64,000 nt of DNA from Chryseobacterium sp. JV274 (GCF_903969135.1 NZ_LR824569.1:4671001-4735000); one strand, 5' to 3'; counted from the stretch's first letter, positions 1-9,786 are shown. The notes: generated by a model not told the origin, from the sequence alone. Program-made: numbers and translations.

Positions 1-798
1 AAGCCGGAAATGGTTTCTGATACGTTCAGTTTCACAGAAGGACCATCAGCAGATAAAGAAGGGAATGTTTACTTTACCGATCAACCCAATGATAAGATCT
101 ATTATTGGGACTGGAAAAGCAATAAGGTAATAGAGTTCTTAGACAAGACGGGAAGGGCAAACGGAACACACTTTGATAAAGACGGATATTTGATTACCTG
201 CTCGGATGATCAGGGAGAGATCTGGAAAATTTCCAAAGACAAGAAAGTAGAAGTTCTGCTTAAAGGTTTTGAAGGAAAAAGGTTGAACGGTCCCAATGAC
301 GTTTGGAATGATGAAGCCGGAGGAATGTACTTTACAGATCCACTGTACGAAAGAGATTATTGGATCGGTTTTAAACAGGAACTGCAACACAAAAGCCTTT
401 ATTACAGAGATAAATCAGGGAAAGTTATCAAGCTGGATACATTTACCCAGCCAAATGGAATTGTAGGCAGTGAAAAACTGAAAAAATTATACCTTTCTGA
501 TATTGATGCCGGGAAAACTTATGTATATGACATATTGGGTGAAGGGAAATTGTCAGAAAAAAGACTTTTCTGTGAAATGGGATCAGACGGAATGGAGCTG
601 GATAAGCACGGAAACCTTTATCTTACAGGAGATGGAGTACATGTTTTTAACCGTTCCGGAAAGAAAATTTACCATATTCCTATCCCTGAAAAGTGGACTT
701 CCAATGTAACTTTTGGTGGAGAAAATAATGATATACTTTTTATTACCGCCTCAAAATCTGTGTATACTTTTCCTACCAAAGTAAGAGGAATAAAATAA
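1..798 (+). CDS. SMP-30/gluconolactonase family protein, 5' truncated by window edge
   Basis: The reading frame is open to the first base of the window, so the N-terminus lies upstream; the ATG at base 10 is probably internal. The visible 265 residues have the six-bladed beta-propeller repeats of the SMP-30/gluconolactonase/LRE family, with FTEGP-(x)-DKEGNVYFTD near the start, NGPNDVW in the middle and SDGMELDKHGNLYLT near the end. The conserved Glu, Asn and Asp in these segments bind the catalytic divalent metal in characterised members. Family members hydrolyse sugar lactones or related esters; the substrate cannot be read from sequence. The gene converges on the helicase gene downstream. 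Confidence 0.8.
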   Translation, partial: KPEMVSDTFSFTEGPSADKEGNVYFTDQPNDKIYYWDWKSNKVIEFLDKTGRANGTHFDKDGYLITCSDDQGEIWKISKDKKVEVLLKGFEGKRLNGPNDVWNDEAGGMYFTDPLYERDYWIGFKQELQHKSLYYRDKSGKVIKLDTFTQPNGIVGSEKLKKLYLSDIDAGKTYVYDILGEGKLSEKRLFCEMGSDGMELDKHGNLYLTGDGVHVFNRSGKKIYHIPIPEKWTSNVTFGGENNDILFITASKSVYTFPTKVRGIK

Positions 799-803
799 TA
801 TGA

Positions 804-844
804 ATGTCATTGCGGAAAGCGATCTCTGCATTTCGCAATGACAT
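804..844. repeat. Intergenic inverted repeat, possible bidirectional terminator
   Basis: The arms ATGTCATTGCG and CGCAATGACAT flank about 20 bp between two convergent genes. The arms resemble the GTCATTCC-type arms found at 36445-36515 and 40126, so this is probably a degenerate member of a dispersed palindromic family. It may also end transcription from both sides, although it has no long T-run. Confidence 0.5.
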
Positions 845-873
845 ATATATTGTTTGTCTAAAGAATCATATTT

Positions 874-2181
874 TTAATAAGCAACTTCCATTTTTACTTT
901 CTTTCCTTTCAGCTTTTCGTTCTGAAGCTTTCTTAAAACAGCATTTACTTTGCTTCTGGAAACAGCAACATAAGAAGTTGTATCCTTTACTTCAATCAAA
1001 CCGATATCTTCTTTCTGAAGTTCTCCTTTTTTGATAAGATATCCCACAACATCCACTTTGTTGACCTTATCTTTTTTTCCGGCACTGATATAAATAGTCT
1101 GGAAAGGTGTTTTTTCCGGAACTTTAGTAAATCCGGAAACACTTTCTTCAGGAGTATTATTTTTAATGAACGGGAAGTTTTCGTCCTCTGTCATGATCAG
1201 ATATACAAAACCTTTGGCATTCATTCTTGCAGTACGCCCGTTTCTGTGGATGAAAGCATCTTCTTTTGGAGGAAGCTGATAATGTACAATAGATTCTACT
1301 TCCGGAACATCAAGTCCGCGGGCAGCAAGATCTGTAGTAATAAGAATTCTTGCGGAATCATTTCTGAATTTCAGCAATGCACGTTCTCTTTCGTCCTGCT
1401 CCATACCGCCATGGAAGGTTTCTCTGTCGATTCCCATCTGATGAAGAAGTTCAGAAATTCTGTCAACAGCCTCACGGTGGTTACAGAAAATAAGAGTCCT
1501 TTTATTTCCTATTTTACAGATTAAATTAAACAAAGTATCCAGCTTTTCCTCAGAAATTGTCATTACTTTTCGCAATTGGATATCTGGTTTTACTTCACTT
1601 AGTTTTAAAAAATCGATGGTTTTTTCATTTTTTAGACCAGTAAACGATGGAATTTCATCCATTGTCGTAGCTGATGTTAAAATTCTTTGAGAAAGGCCTT
1701 TTAATGAGCCTGCAATAAACTCCATATCTTCATGAAAACCTAGCTCCAGAGCTTTGTCGAATTCATCAAGAACGAGTGTTTTAATCGTTTTCGGATCAAA
1801 ATTATTATTTCTTACGTGGTAAGCAACCCTTCCCGGAGTTCCTATTAAAACAGCAGGAGCTTCAATTAAATTGTTAACCTCGATTTTTTTATCATGTCCA
1901 CCATAACAAACAGATACTTTAAAATCCGTTCCCATAGCTTTGAAAACCTGCTCAATCTGTAAAGCCAGTTCTCTGGCCGGAACCAATATCAATGCCTGAA
2001 CTCCCTGAACATTTTTTTTCAGATTCCGAAGAACCGGGAATAAAAAAGCAAGAGTCTTTCCAGATCCTGTAGGAGAGAGCAAAACAATGTCTGTATTGTT
2101 TTCAGACGCATTATAAGTAGATTTCTGCATCTGATTCATATCCTGAATCTGCAGCTTCTGGTAGATTGATTGTAGTTCCAT
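874..2181 (-). CDS. dbpA: DEAD-box ATP-dependent RNA helicase, DbpA-like
   Basis: 435 residues with the two RecA-like helicase domains in order. The P-loop SPTGSGKT is at about 36-43, PARELALQ follows, motif II is DEFD at 139-142 (DEAD in most relatives), motif III is SAT at 170-172, and HRNGRTAR is motif VI. The last roughly 70 residues (KVNKVDVVGYLIKKG to the end) match the DbpA RNA-binding domain, which targets 23S rRNA helix 92 in characterised DbpA. A role in 50S assembly is inferred. The gene is monocistronic and converges on the SMP-30 gene. The symbol is assigned from domain layout, and the DEFD variant makes strict orthology less certain. Confidence 0.82.
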   Translation of the reverse strand: MELQSIYQKLQIQDMNQMQKSTYNASENNTDIVLLSPTGSGKTLAFLFPVLRNLKKNVQGVQALILVPARELALQIEQVFKAMGTDFKVSVCYGGHDKKIEVNNLIEAPAVLIGTPGRVAYHVRNNNFDPKTIKTLVLDEFDKALELGFHEDMEFIAGSLKGLSQRILTSATTMDEIPSFTGLKNEKTIDFLKLSEVKPDIQLRKVMTISEEKLDTLFNLICKIGNKRTLIFCNHREAVDRISELLHQMGIDRETFHGGMEQDERERALLKFRNDSARILITTDLAARGLDVPEVESIVHYQLPPKEDAFIHRNGRTARMNAKGFVYLIMTEDENFPFIKNNTPEESVSGFTKVPEKTPFQTIYISAGKKDKVNKVDVVGYLIKKGELQKEDIGLIEVKDTTSYVAVSRSKVNAVLRKLQNEKLKGKKVKMEVAY

Positions 2182-2266
2182 GGTGCAAAGGTAGTGAATT
2201 TTGAAGGTTTTAGAGTTGAGGATATCAGGGTTTATAAGTAATACAGTTTCCCCAATTTTCCTTTTC

Positions 2267-3541
2267 TTACTTTTTTATATCCTTCATTCTGTTAAGTATT
2301 TCTTTTCCCCGGATTAATGTTACACTATAGGCTTTATCGGGATTAGTTACTGCTTTCTCATAAAATTCTTTTGCCAAAATTTTGTCTCCCTGCGTAAGAT
2401 TGATAAACCCAATCATTTCATACATGAAATTCTGAAGTTTAAGATCTGTAGTTTCCTTGGAAGATAAATACTTTAAAAGTTTTTCTGCTGAAGTAAGTTT
2501 TCTGTCTTTATATTGCTGTACATCATATCCATAAGGTTTACTGAACCAATAGTACCACATACTGCCATTATTGTGCTCGTTCCAGGAATATTTAATGAGC
2601 TGTAATGCTGCTTCCAGTAAGGCAGAATTTAATTTTTCATTTTTTGGAGATAATTTTTCACTTTCTGAAATATAATGGTCGATTGTTCTATCTATACCTT
2701 TATTTTTCATCTCCTGAAAAATAGATTCTTTAAGATATAAAGAATGGTTCTTTGAAAAATTTTCATAAGCAAACGAAGCCGGAAAATGATCCGCAAGGTT
2801 TTCGATTCTGTATCCTTTTTTTAATTCAGATTTCAGATCGATAATATAGACTATATTATAATCATGGAAAAGATAGACATAAATAATACCCTTTTTTAAA
2901 TCGAAGATTGTAGAGTATAATGTATTGAGTTCGCCTTCCTGATGGGTTTTATCCAAAATTTTTTTTAGAAATTCCACACTGTTCTCTTTCGATCCGGAAA
3001 GCATTTCATTAGCAATTTCTGGCCGCCTGCATGATAGCTTCCCATTAATCATATTGCAGTTTGAATTCACTTGAAAGTCTCCATTCTTTTCAGTTATTCC
3101 TTTGGGGTTAACTAATACAGAATTACCATACTTATCCGCTATTAGAGCTTGGGAGTAAGATATGTAGTCATATTTTTTTAATATAACAATGGCTTCTTTT
3201 ACAGTTTTGCATGTTCCTAGGATTTCCCACATGATATCTCCGGGATAGGGATTGGTCAGGTTCAATTGGGTGAAATCATAATTCGCTGCTGCAAAATCAA
3301 AGAATAGTCCGTATTCATTCATGGCTGCGGCTACCTGCATGTCAGGGGCTCCGAAGCAAACGGAGGCATAGCGATTTGAGCTAGCTGGGTTATACCAAAT
3401 TCTGGTAAAGGGAGTGGTATCGTCTTCGTTGGCTGCAACAAATGTTTCACCTCCTCTTGAACAGGAAAAAATTGTACAGGCTTTTATATTGATGGTATAG
3501 AAAAGGATACCAATTAAAATAAAAATATTTTTTTTCTGCAT
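2267..3541 (-). CDS. Exported Ntn-hydrolase-like (linear amide C-N hydrolase-type) protein
   Basis: 424 residues. The N-terminus is hydrophobic (residues 5-19) and ends in KAC, followed by TIFSCSRGGETFVAANEDD. Cleavage after Ala21 would leave Cys22 as N-terminal residue, as in Ntn hydrolases of the choloylglycine/acyltransferase type, where this Cys is the nucleophile; the following NEDD fits the conserved N/D substrate-site segment. The segment IKAC is also a marginal lipobox, so lipidation is an alternative. The C-terminal third looks helical and TPR-like (LINLTQGDKILAKEFYEKA). Substrate is unknown. It is divergent from rpsA with about 280 bp between. Confidence 0.55.
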   Translation of the reverse strand: MQKKNIFILIGILFYTINIKACTIFSCSRGGETFVAANEDDTTPFTRIWYNPASSNRYASVCFGAPDMQVAAAMNEYGLFFDFAAANYDFTQLNLTNPYPGDIMWEILGTCKTVKEAIVILKKYDYISYSQALIADKYGNSVLVNPKGITEKNGDFQVNSNCNMINGKLSCRRPEIANEMLSGSKENSVEFLKKILDKTHQEGELNTLYSTIFDLKKGIIYVYLFHDYNIVYIIDLKSELKKGYRIENLADHFPASFAYENFSKNHSLYLKESIFQEMKNKGIDRTIDHYISESEKLSPKNEKLNSALLEAALQLIKYSWNEHNNGSMWYYWFSKPYGYDVQQYKDRKLTSAEKLLKYLSSKETTDLKLQNFMYEMIGFINLTQGDKILAKEFYEKAVTNPDKAYSVTLIRGKEILNRMKDIKK

Positions 3542-3669
3542 AGCTATTTTGTTTATCAGATCTCTTGAATTTGATACTATTTAATTATTAAACAATTCTG
3601 CTGATCAATCTATTACATTCATTTTAAAGATTCGATTGATTTTAATTAAATATGAATAAAGCTTCATTG

Positions 3670-3697
3670 TTGATGTTAAATAAAAAGTGTATCTTTG
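3670..3697 (+). promoter_or_regulatory. Bacteroidota-type promoter of rpsA
   Basis: TTG at 3670-3672, a 17-nt spacer and TATCTTTG at 3690-3697 match the Bacteroidota consensus TTG-N17-23-TAnnTTTG. It leaves a leader of roughly 115 nt before the rpsA start, long enough for autoregulation by S1, though I see no specific structure that shows this. Confidence 0.8.
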
Positions 3698-3819
3698 CAT
3701 CCACTTTTGTGGCGAAAAGGTTTGATGGGTAAATTACTTAAAATTAATTACTTCCGTATTTTTTAATCCGCATTTATTCAAACCGTTAAAAAAGAAGGAA
3801 TACAAATTTTTATTAGAAA

Positions 3820-5610
3820 ATGTCAAAAGAGACAAATTCAGCAGAGGTTTTATTAAACCAAAACGTAGCACCGGAACAATTTGATTGGGATTCTTTCGAA
3901 TCAGGTCTTGATGCAGATGCGAGAAAAGAAAAAAGCGATTTAGAAGAAATCTATAACGGATCTCTTAACAGCCTAAACGATAATGACGTTTTAGTTGGTA
4001 GAGTTGTAAGATTAACTGACAAAGAAGCTATCGTAGACATCAACTTCAAATCTGAAGGTGTTATTTCTCTTAACGAATTCCGTTACAACCAAGGCCTAAA
4101 AGTAGGTGACGAGGTAGAAGTAATGGTTGACAAGAGAGAAGACAAAACTGGTCAGTTACAATTATCTCACAGAAAAGCTAGAACGCTTAAAGCTTGGGAT
4201 AAAGTAAACGAACTTCACGAAACTGGAGAAATCGTTAACGGTTTTGTTAAATCAAGAACTAAAGGTGGTATGATCGTTGACGTTCACGGAATCGAAGCAT
4301 TCTTACCTGGTTCTCAAATTGACGTTAAGCCAATTAAAGATTACGATCAGTTCGTAGGAAAAACTATGGAGTTCAAAGTTGTGAAAATCAACCCTGAGTT
4401 CAAAAACGTAGTTGTATCTCACAAAGCATTGATCGAAGCAGATATCGAAGGTCAGAAAAAAGAAATCATCGCTCAGCTTGAAAAAGGTCAGGTTCTTGAA
4501 GGTACTGTTAAGAATATTACTTCTTACGGTGTATTCATTGACTTAGGAGGTGTTGATGGATTGATCCACATTACAGACCTTTCTTGGTCTAGAGTGAACC
4601 ACCCATCTGAAATCCTAGAGGACGGACAGACTGTAAAAGTTGTAATCCTTGATTTCGATGATGAGAAAACAAGAATCCAATTAGGTATGAAGCAATTAGA
4701 AGCTCATCCTTGGGATGCTCTTTCTGCTGACTTGAAAGTAGGTGACAAAGTAAAAGGAAAAGTAGTAGTTCTTGCTGACTATGGTGCATTCGTAGAAATC
4801 GCTCCAGGTGTAGAAGGATTAATCCACGTTTCTGAAATGTCTTGGTCTACTCACTTAAGATCTGCTGGAGATTTCGTAAAAGTAGGTGATGAAGTAGAAG
4901 CTGAAGTATTAACTTTAGATAGAGAAGAAAGAAAAATTTCTCTTGGTATCAAGCAATTGTCTAAAGATCCATGGGAAAACATCGAAACTAAGTATCCTGT
5001 AGGATCTCAGCATGTAGGAACTGTAAGAAACTTCACTAACTTTGGTGTATTCGTAGAGTTAGAAGAAGGTATCGACGGATTAATCTACATCTCTGATCTT
5101 TCTTGGACTAAGAAAATCAAGCACCCATCTGAATTCTGTGCAGTAGGTGATAAATTAGATGTTGTAGTTCTTGAATTGGATATCCAAGCTAGAAGATTAT
5201 CTCTAGGTCACAAGCAATTGACTGAAAACCCATGGGATAAATTCGAAACTAAATATGCTGAAGGAACTATCCACGCTGGTAAAGCTGTAGAAGTTCACGA
5301 TAAAGGAGCTTCTGTTCAATTCGAAGATGCTGAAGTAGAAGCATTCTGCCCTTCAAGATTATTAGAGAAAGAAGATGGATCTAAAATCAAAAAAGGTGAA
5401 GATGCTCAATTCAAAGTAATCGAATTCAACAAAGAATTCAAGAGAGTAGTAGTATCTCACACAGGTATCTTCAGAGACGAAGAAAAGAAAAACGTTAAAG
5501 AATCTTCTTCTAGAAACGTATCTTCTTCTTCAAACAACGAAGAAAGATCTACTCTTGGAGACATCGATGCATTAGCAGAGTTGAAAAGAAAAATGGAAGA
5601 AGGTAAATAA
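3820..5610 (+). CDS. rpsA: 30S ribosomal protein S1
   Basis: 596 residues with six consecutive S1 (OB-fold) repeats. Repeats 3 to 5 are the clearest, with VKNITSYGVFIDLGGVDGL, VVLADYGAFVEIAPGVEGL and VRNFTNFGVFVELEEGIDGL. S1 binds mRNA on the 30S subunit and helps start translation. In Bacteroidota, which mostly lack strong Shine-Dalgarno sites, it is expected to matter strongly. The acidic N-terminus and Ser/Glu-rich tail are usual for the phylum. Codon use is visibly more restricted than in neighbours, as expected for a highly expressed gene. It is monocistronic with its own promoter and terminator. Confidence 0.97.
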   Translation: MSKETNSAEVLLNQNVAPEQFDWDSFESGLDADARKEKSDLEEIYNGSLNSLNDNDVLVGRVVRLTDKEAIVDINFKSEGVISLNEFRYNQGLKVGDEVEVMVDKREDKTGQLQLSHRKARTLKAWDKVNELHETGEIVNGFVKSRTKGGMIVDVHGIEAFLPGSQIDVKPIKDYDQFVGKTMEFKVVKINPEFKNVVVSHKALIEADIEGQKKEIIAQLEKGQVLEGTVKNITSYGVFIDLGGVDGLIHITDLSWSRVNHPSEILEDGQTVKVVILDFDDEKTRIQLGMKQLEAHPWDALSADLKVGDKVKGKVVVLADYGAFVEIAPGVEGLIHVSEMSWSTHLRSAGDFVKVGDEVEAEVLTLDREERKISLGIKQLSKDPWENIETKYPVGSQHVGTVRNFTNFGVFVELEEGIDGLIYISDLSWTKKIKHPSEFCAVGDKLDVVVLELDIQARRLSLGHKQLTENPWDKFETKYAEGTIHAGKAVEVHDKGASVQFEDAEVEAFCPSRLLEKEDGSKIKKGEDAQFKVIEFNKEFKRVVVSHTGIFRDEEKKNVKESSSRNVSSSSNNEERSTLGDIDALAELKRKMEEGK

Positions 5611-5634
5611 TCTTTGAACCATTGATACATAAGG

Positions 5635-5661
5635 AGCCGCTCGTTTGAGCGGCTTTTTTTA
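5635..5661 (+). terminator. Rho-independent terminator of rpsA
   Basis: A perfect 8-bp stem, AGCCGCTC (5635-5642) and GAGCGGCT (5647-5654), has a GTTT loop and is followed by a run of seven T. Confidence 0.92.
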
Positions 5662-5987
5662 TCTAAATATATATGATAAATATAAAATTTGATAATAGAA
5701 AAGAATAAATTATAGAGCTTTTTCAAAAAAAATATTACATAAGTCAATAATTGTTAAAAAATATACATTGATGTAAGATTTGTTTAATGAAATAACCACA
5801 TCAAAAATATATTAAAGCGGGATAAATATAATGTGGTAGGAGTAAATTTATGGTGACGTTCTCTTTATTGAGAAATATGTAAAGTCGTATTAATTCGATG
5901 GTTTTTCAAGTATTCATTTATTTTTAAATTTTAAATAAAAAAAATATTGAAGATTTGTGAATTATTTGTAGATTAGCGGCTTTAATA
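5662..5987. other. AT-rich intergenic region upstream of the M36 protease gene
   Basis: About 325 bp with no coding capacity that I can support. It holds weak, widely spaced inverted repeats, CCACAT/ATGTGG around 5797-5835 and TTACAT/ATGTAA around 5735-5777. The region just before the protease start contains ATTATTTG but no clean TAnnTTTG box, so the promoter is not assigned. Confidence 0.5.
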
Positions 5988-8621
5988 ATGGATATGAAAA
6001 ATAAAGCTCTACCTCTTTTATTTGCGGTATTTTCTGCATTTCCAACAGTATTGTTTGGACAGGATAATGAAAAACTGATTAAAGATTATATTTCTCAAAA
6101 TAAAATAAGAGAATATAAAAAATCTGATCTTAATAATATCATTGTTGATAATGTAGATCCGTCAAAATCATTGAATGGTAATGTTGTTAAATTTCTACAG
6201 ACATATAATGGTTTACCCATTTACAGCTCTGTAGGTACAGCATTGATTAAAGACAGTAAAATTGTTTATTATACAGATAATTTTGTAAAAGACTATACTG
6301 CATCTACATCGGGCACGGCTGTTATTAATAAAAATACAGCTCTTCAAAAAATTGCTGAAGACCTGAAAAACCCTGATATTGCAAATTTTACAATTCTTGA
6401 ATATCTTGAAAAGACTCAGAAAAAAGCAACATCAGCCAATCAAAGACTTGTATATACCAACGACGAGAGTGGAAACCTGCGTTTGGCTTATGAATATACC
6501 TTAACAGAACCAAAGTCTCCAAATTTCTGGAATATTTTAGTAGATGCCAACAATGGGAATATTCTGTTAAAAAATAACCTGACTTTATCTTGTAATTTCA
6601 ATCATGATGCTTACAGCTCAGATGCTGATTATAGCCATGCTGATCATTTTGAAAATACCCTAATGGGGCCTCAAAATAATGTAGCACAGAATAACATTCC
6701 GTTACTTTTACCGGATAATGCATCATATAATGTATTTCCATTGCCTATTGAAGCACCTACTTTTGGTTCAAGATCAATCATTACTAATCCTTGGATATTA
6801 AGTGCTTCTCCTGAAGGATGGCATTCTGATGGTACTAATCATTATACTGTCACAAGAGGAAATAATGTTTTTGCTTATGAAGATGCTGCAGGAACAGCTT
6901 TAACAGCGCCTGATTATCTTACAGGAGCTCCGGCAGATGGTGGGGCCACAAGAAATTTTGATTTCCCTTTTAATATCAATGAAACTCCGTTAAGCAACAG
7001 GAATGCTGCTATTACGAATTTATTTTATCTGAATAATAGAATTCATGATGTTTTCTACAAATTTGGATTTACAGAATCTGCCAGAAACTTCCAGCAGAAC
7101 AATTTTGGTAATGGACCTGTAGGAGGAGATGATGATTCTGTATATGCAGAGGCGCAGGATGGCAGCGGATTAAATAATGCGAATTTCTCTTCAGGGCAGG
7201 ATGGTTATAATGGTAAAATGCAGATGTACCTTTGGTCTCCAGTTGGAAGGGTATTCTACTATAATGCACCTACTGCAGCCGTTTCCCGTACACCGGGAGC
7301 TGGAACTGCACAGTTTGGTGCTCCATTACCTATGAGCGGAATAACAGGAGATGTAGCTCTTTCATCAGTTTTGGATGGTTGTACAGCTTTGCCTGTAAGT
7401 TCATTGACTAATAAAATAGGACTGGTTGAGAGAGGAACATGTTCTTTTGCTATTAAAGTGAAAAACCTTCAGGATGCCGGAGCTAAAGCGGCTATTGTAT
7501 ATAATAACGCAGCGAATGGAGCTACTATAGGTAATATGGCAGGGAATGATCCAACAATTACAATTCCTTCAGTACTTATTACCAATGCAGAAGGAGAATA
7601 TATCAAAACTCAGATGGCAGCAAGTACAACTGTAAATGTTACCCTAAAAGGAAATATGACTCCTGATGGAAGCTTTGATAATGGAATCGTAACTCATGAA
7701 TATGGTCACGGAATATCCAACAGAATGACAGGTACAGGATATAACTGTCTGAATGCAGGAGTGAGTAGAGAACAGATGGGAGAAGGATGGTCTGATTTCT
7801 TCGCTTTAATGCTGACTAATAAAGCTGGAGATAATGCTACTGTAGCAAGAGGTACAGGTACTTATGCATTAGGTCAGGCGATAACAGGTGCTGGTATCAG
7901 ACCTGCAAAATATTCAACAAGTCTTGCTGTTAACGGATTTACATATGGAGATACAAATGGAATGGAATACAATAACGGATCAGCAATCGTTCCCGATGTA
8001 CACTCTATTGGTTTCGTCTGGGCTACTATGCTATGGGATCTTCACTGGAAATATGTTGAAAAATATGGTTATTCTTCAGATGTATTATCTACAACGCCTA
8101 ACGGAAGTACAAAAGTATTACAGCTGGTAACAGATGCTTTGAAGCTTCAGACATGTAACCCTAGCTTTATTGATGGAAGAAATGCAATATTAGCTGCTGA
8201 GTTGGCAACAACTGGAGGTGTTGACAAATGCATGATCTGGGGAGTTTTTGCAAGAAGAGGTTTAGGAGTGAATGCATCAGCAGGAGTAAAAAATAATATT
8301 AATGATCAGGTTCAGGACTTTAATGTACCAGAGACATGTTTATTGGCTACTAATGAAGTGAATGGTGATAAGAATAAGAATATTTCTATCTATCCAAATC
8401 CTGCTAAAGACGAGTTTTATATCAACTTCCCAAGCAATACTCTTGGAAAAGTAAGTGTAGAACTTTATGATATGTCAGGTAAATTGGTTTCTTCTGAAGA
8501 TAAAATTTCACCGGATGCTAAGAAAGCAATTTCTACAAGCAATCTGGTAAACGGAACTTATATGGTTAAAATCAAAGGACTTGGTTTTGAAGCAGCTTCA
8601 AAAGTAATGGTTAAAAAATAA
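5988..8621 (+). CDS. Secreted M36 (fungalysin-type) metalloprotease with PA and T9SS sorting domains
   Basis: 877 residues. A signal peptide ends near FGQ (about residue 25); Met1 or Met3 could start the protein. An FTP-like propeptide region follows (about 30-190). The M36 catalytic domain holds the zinc motif HEYGH (His570, Glu571, His574) and a probable third ligand Glu599 in EGWSDFF. A protease-associated (PA) domain is inserted at about 440-545 (GLVERGTCSFAIKVKNLQDAGA). The C-terminal 75 residues (ISIYPNPAKDEF to KVMVKK) form a type A T9SS sorting domain. The product is therefore predicted to be exported and processed at the cell surface, and to degrade extracellular protein. Confidence 0.92.
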   Translation: MDMKNKALPLLFAVFSAFPTVLFGQDNEKLIKDYISQNKIREYKKSDLNNIIVDNVDPSKSLNGNVVKFLQTYNGLPIYSSVGTALIKDSKIVYYTDNFVKDYTASTSGTAVINKNTALQKIAEDLKNPDIANFTILEYLEKTQKKATSANQRLVYTNDESGNLRLAYEYTLTEPKSPNFWNILVDANNGNILLKNNLTLSCNFNHDAYSSDADYSHADHFENTLMGPQNNVAQNNIPLLLPDNASYNVFPLPIEAPTFGSRSIITNPWILSASPEGWHSDGTNHYTVTRGNNVFAYEDAAGTALTAPDYLTGAPADGGATRNFDFPFNINETPLSNRNAAITNLFYLNNRIHDVFYKFGFTESARNFQQNNFGNGPVGGDDDSVYAEAQDGSGLNNANFSSGQDGYNGKMQMYLWSPVGRVFYYNAPTAAVSRTPGAGTAQFGAPLPMSGITGDVALSSVLDGCTALPVSSLTNKIGLVERGTCSFAIKVKNLQDAGAKAAIVYNNAANGATIGNMAGNDPTITIPSVLITNAEGEYIKTQMAASTTVNVTLKGNMTPDGSFDNGIVTHEYGHGISNRMTGTGYNCLNAGVSREQMGEGWSDFFALMLTNKAGDNATVARGTGTYALGQAITGAGIRPAKYSTSLAVNGFTYGDTNGMEYNNGSAIVPDVHSIGFVWATMLWDLHWKYVEKYGYSSDVLSTTPNGSTKVLQLVTDALKLQTCNPSFIDGRNAILAAELATTGGVDKCMIWGVFARRGLGVNASAGVKNNINDQVQDFNVPETCLLATNEVNGDKNKNISIYPNPAKDEFYINFPSNTLGKVSVELYDMSGKLVSSEDKISPDAKKAISTSNLVNGTYMVKIKGLGFEAASKVMVKK

Positions 8622-8641
8622 TTTACTTATTAATTAATTTC

Positions 8642-8677
8642 AAAATCGCCGCAAGCTTGCTTGCGGCGATTTTGTTT
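8642..8677. terminator. Strong hairpin terminator after the M36 protease gene
   Basis: A perfect 14-bp stem, AAAATCGCCGCAAG (8642-8655) and CTTGCGGCGATTTT (8660-8673), has a CTTG loop. The A-rich and T-rich stem ends would allow termination in either direction. Confidence 0.9.
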
Positions 8678-8720
8678 ATCTATCATTATAACACTTCAGA
8701 TAGGTTTAATTTATATGTTG

Positions 8721-8728
8721 TACCTTTG
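8721..8728 (+). promoter_or_regulatory. -7 box of the DMT transporter gene
   Basis: TACCTTTG matches TAnnTTTG and lies 18 nt before the ATG at 8747, which predicts a very short leader. No clean -33 TTG is at the expected spacing. The box sits inside an upstream extension of the reading frame, which supports the downstream ATG. Confidence 0.6.
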
Positions 8729-8746
8729 CAGGCTGTTAAAAAAATT

Positions 8747-9733
8747 ATGAAGAAGAAAAATATACTAAAAGGTGTTTTATTTGTAGGGATTGGAGCTAGT
8801 ATATACGGTATGTTGGCCACTTTTGTGAAAATGGCATACCATGATGGTTTCACCACTTCGGAAGTAACGACTTCCCAGTTTGTATTAGGTTTGACAGGAC
8901 TTTTGATCCTCAATCTTATTCAGACTCTAACCTCAAAACAGAAGTTATCGCTGCCAAATTCTAAAGAAGTCAGAATGCTACTGCTTGCCGGAACTTCTTT
9001 AGGAGGAACAAGCTTATTCTATTATATTGCTGTACAGTATATCAATGTTTCAATTGCTATTGTATTGTTGATGCAGTCGGTATGGTTCAGTGTAGTGGTG
9101 GAAAGTATCATTACAAAAAAACTGCCTAACGCGAGGAAAGTAGTTTCTGTAGTTATTGTATTGCTGGGAACAGTTTTGGCAACTAATCTTATTAATATGG
9201 AGATAGAGCTAGACTGGCATGGGGTTTTCTGGGGATTAATGGCAGCCGCTTCATATACCTTGACGATGTTCACATCCAATACGCTGGCTACCCATCTTCC
9301 GGTTTTCAGGAAAAGTATTATCATGTTGGCTGGTGGTTCTGTAGTGGTTTTTGCATTTTTATTCTTTGCTCAGATTGGGCCTATGTATTTTGATGGTTTA
9401 AAATCATTATACTTAAATTTTACAGAAAATACAGAGCATATTCACTCATTCAATTATTCAATATTCCTGACATATGGATTTGTGTTGGCTCTTTTTGGAA
9501 CCATTATCCCACCGATTTTATTCAATGTAGGATTTCCGAATGCAGGATTGGGACTGGGAAGTATTGTTTCTTCACTGGAACTTCCGGTTTCCGTAACGAT
9601 GGCCTTTGTTTTACTGGGTGAGAAAGTATTTCTGATCCAATGGATAGGAATTACCCTGATCCTTTTTGCTATTGTTCTGATGAATTTACCGTCAAAGAAA
9701 GAAAAAGCAGTTTCAATGGCAGAATTGTCTTAA
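8747..9733 (+). CDS. EamA-family (DMT superfamily) transporter
   Basis: 328 residues from the ATG at 8747 (MKKKNILKGVLF). The frame stays open upstream to a TTG at 8657, but that start would lie in the preceding terminator and before the promoter, so I reject it. The protein is very hydrophobic, with about ten predicted membrane helices in two EamA halves, typical of drug/metabolite transporters of 280-330 residues. The inner membrane is the expected location. The substrate is unknown; members export amino acids, purines or other small metabolites. It is flanked by terminators and so is probably monocistronic. Confidence 0.82.
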   Translation: MKKKNILKGVLFVGIGASIYGMLATFVKMAYHDGFTTSEVTTSQFVLGLTGLLILNLIQTLTSKQKLSLPNSKEVRMLLLAGTSLGGTSLFYYIAVQYINVSIAIVLLMQSVWFSVVVESIITKKLPNARKVVSVVIVLLGTVLATNLINMEIELDWHGVFWGLMAAASYTLTMFTSNTLATHLPVFRKSIIMLAGGSVVVFAFLFFAQIGPMYFDGLKSLYLNFTENTEHIHSFNYSIFLTYGFVLALFGTIIPPILFNVGFPNAGLGLGSIVSSLELPVSVTMAFVLLGEKVFLIQWIGITLILFAIVLMNLPSKKEKAVSMAELS

Positions 9734-9759
9734 AAATATTTAAATAAAATAATAGTTGA

Positions 9760-9786
9760 AACCGTTCCTTTTGGAGCGGTTTTTTT
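9760..9786 (+). terminator. Terminator of the DMT transporter gene
   Basis: A 9-bp stem with one wobble pair, AACCGTTCC (9760-9768) and GGAGCGGTT (9773-9781), is followed by a run of T. Confidence 0.85.

Noticed and set aside
804..1034. Open frame on the plus strand over the 3' end of the helicase gene
   Set aside because: It begins at the palindrome and runs antisense to the conserved DbpA C-terminal domain; no family resemblance.
5735..5835. Loose inverted repeats TTACAT/ATGTAA and CCACAT/ATGTGG before the M36 gene
   Set aside because: Six-base arms tens of bases apart are expected by chance in such AT-rich sequence.
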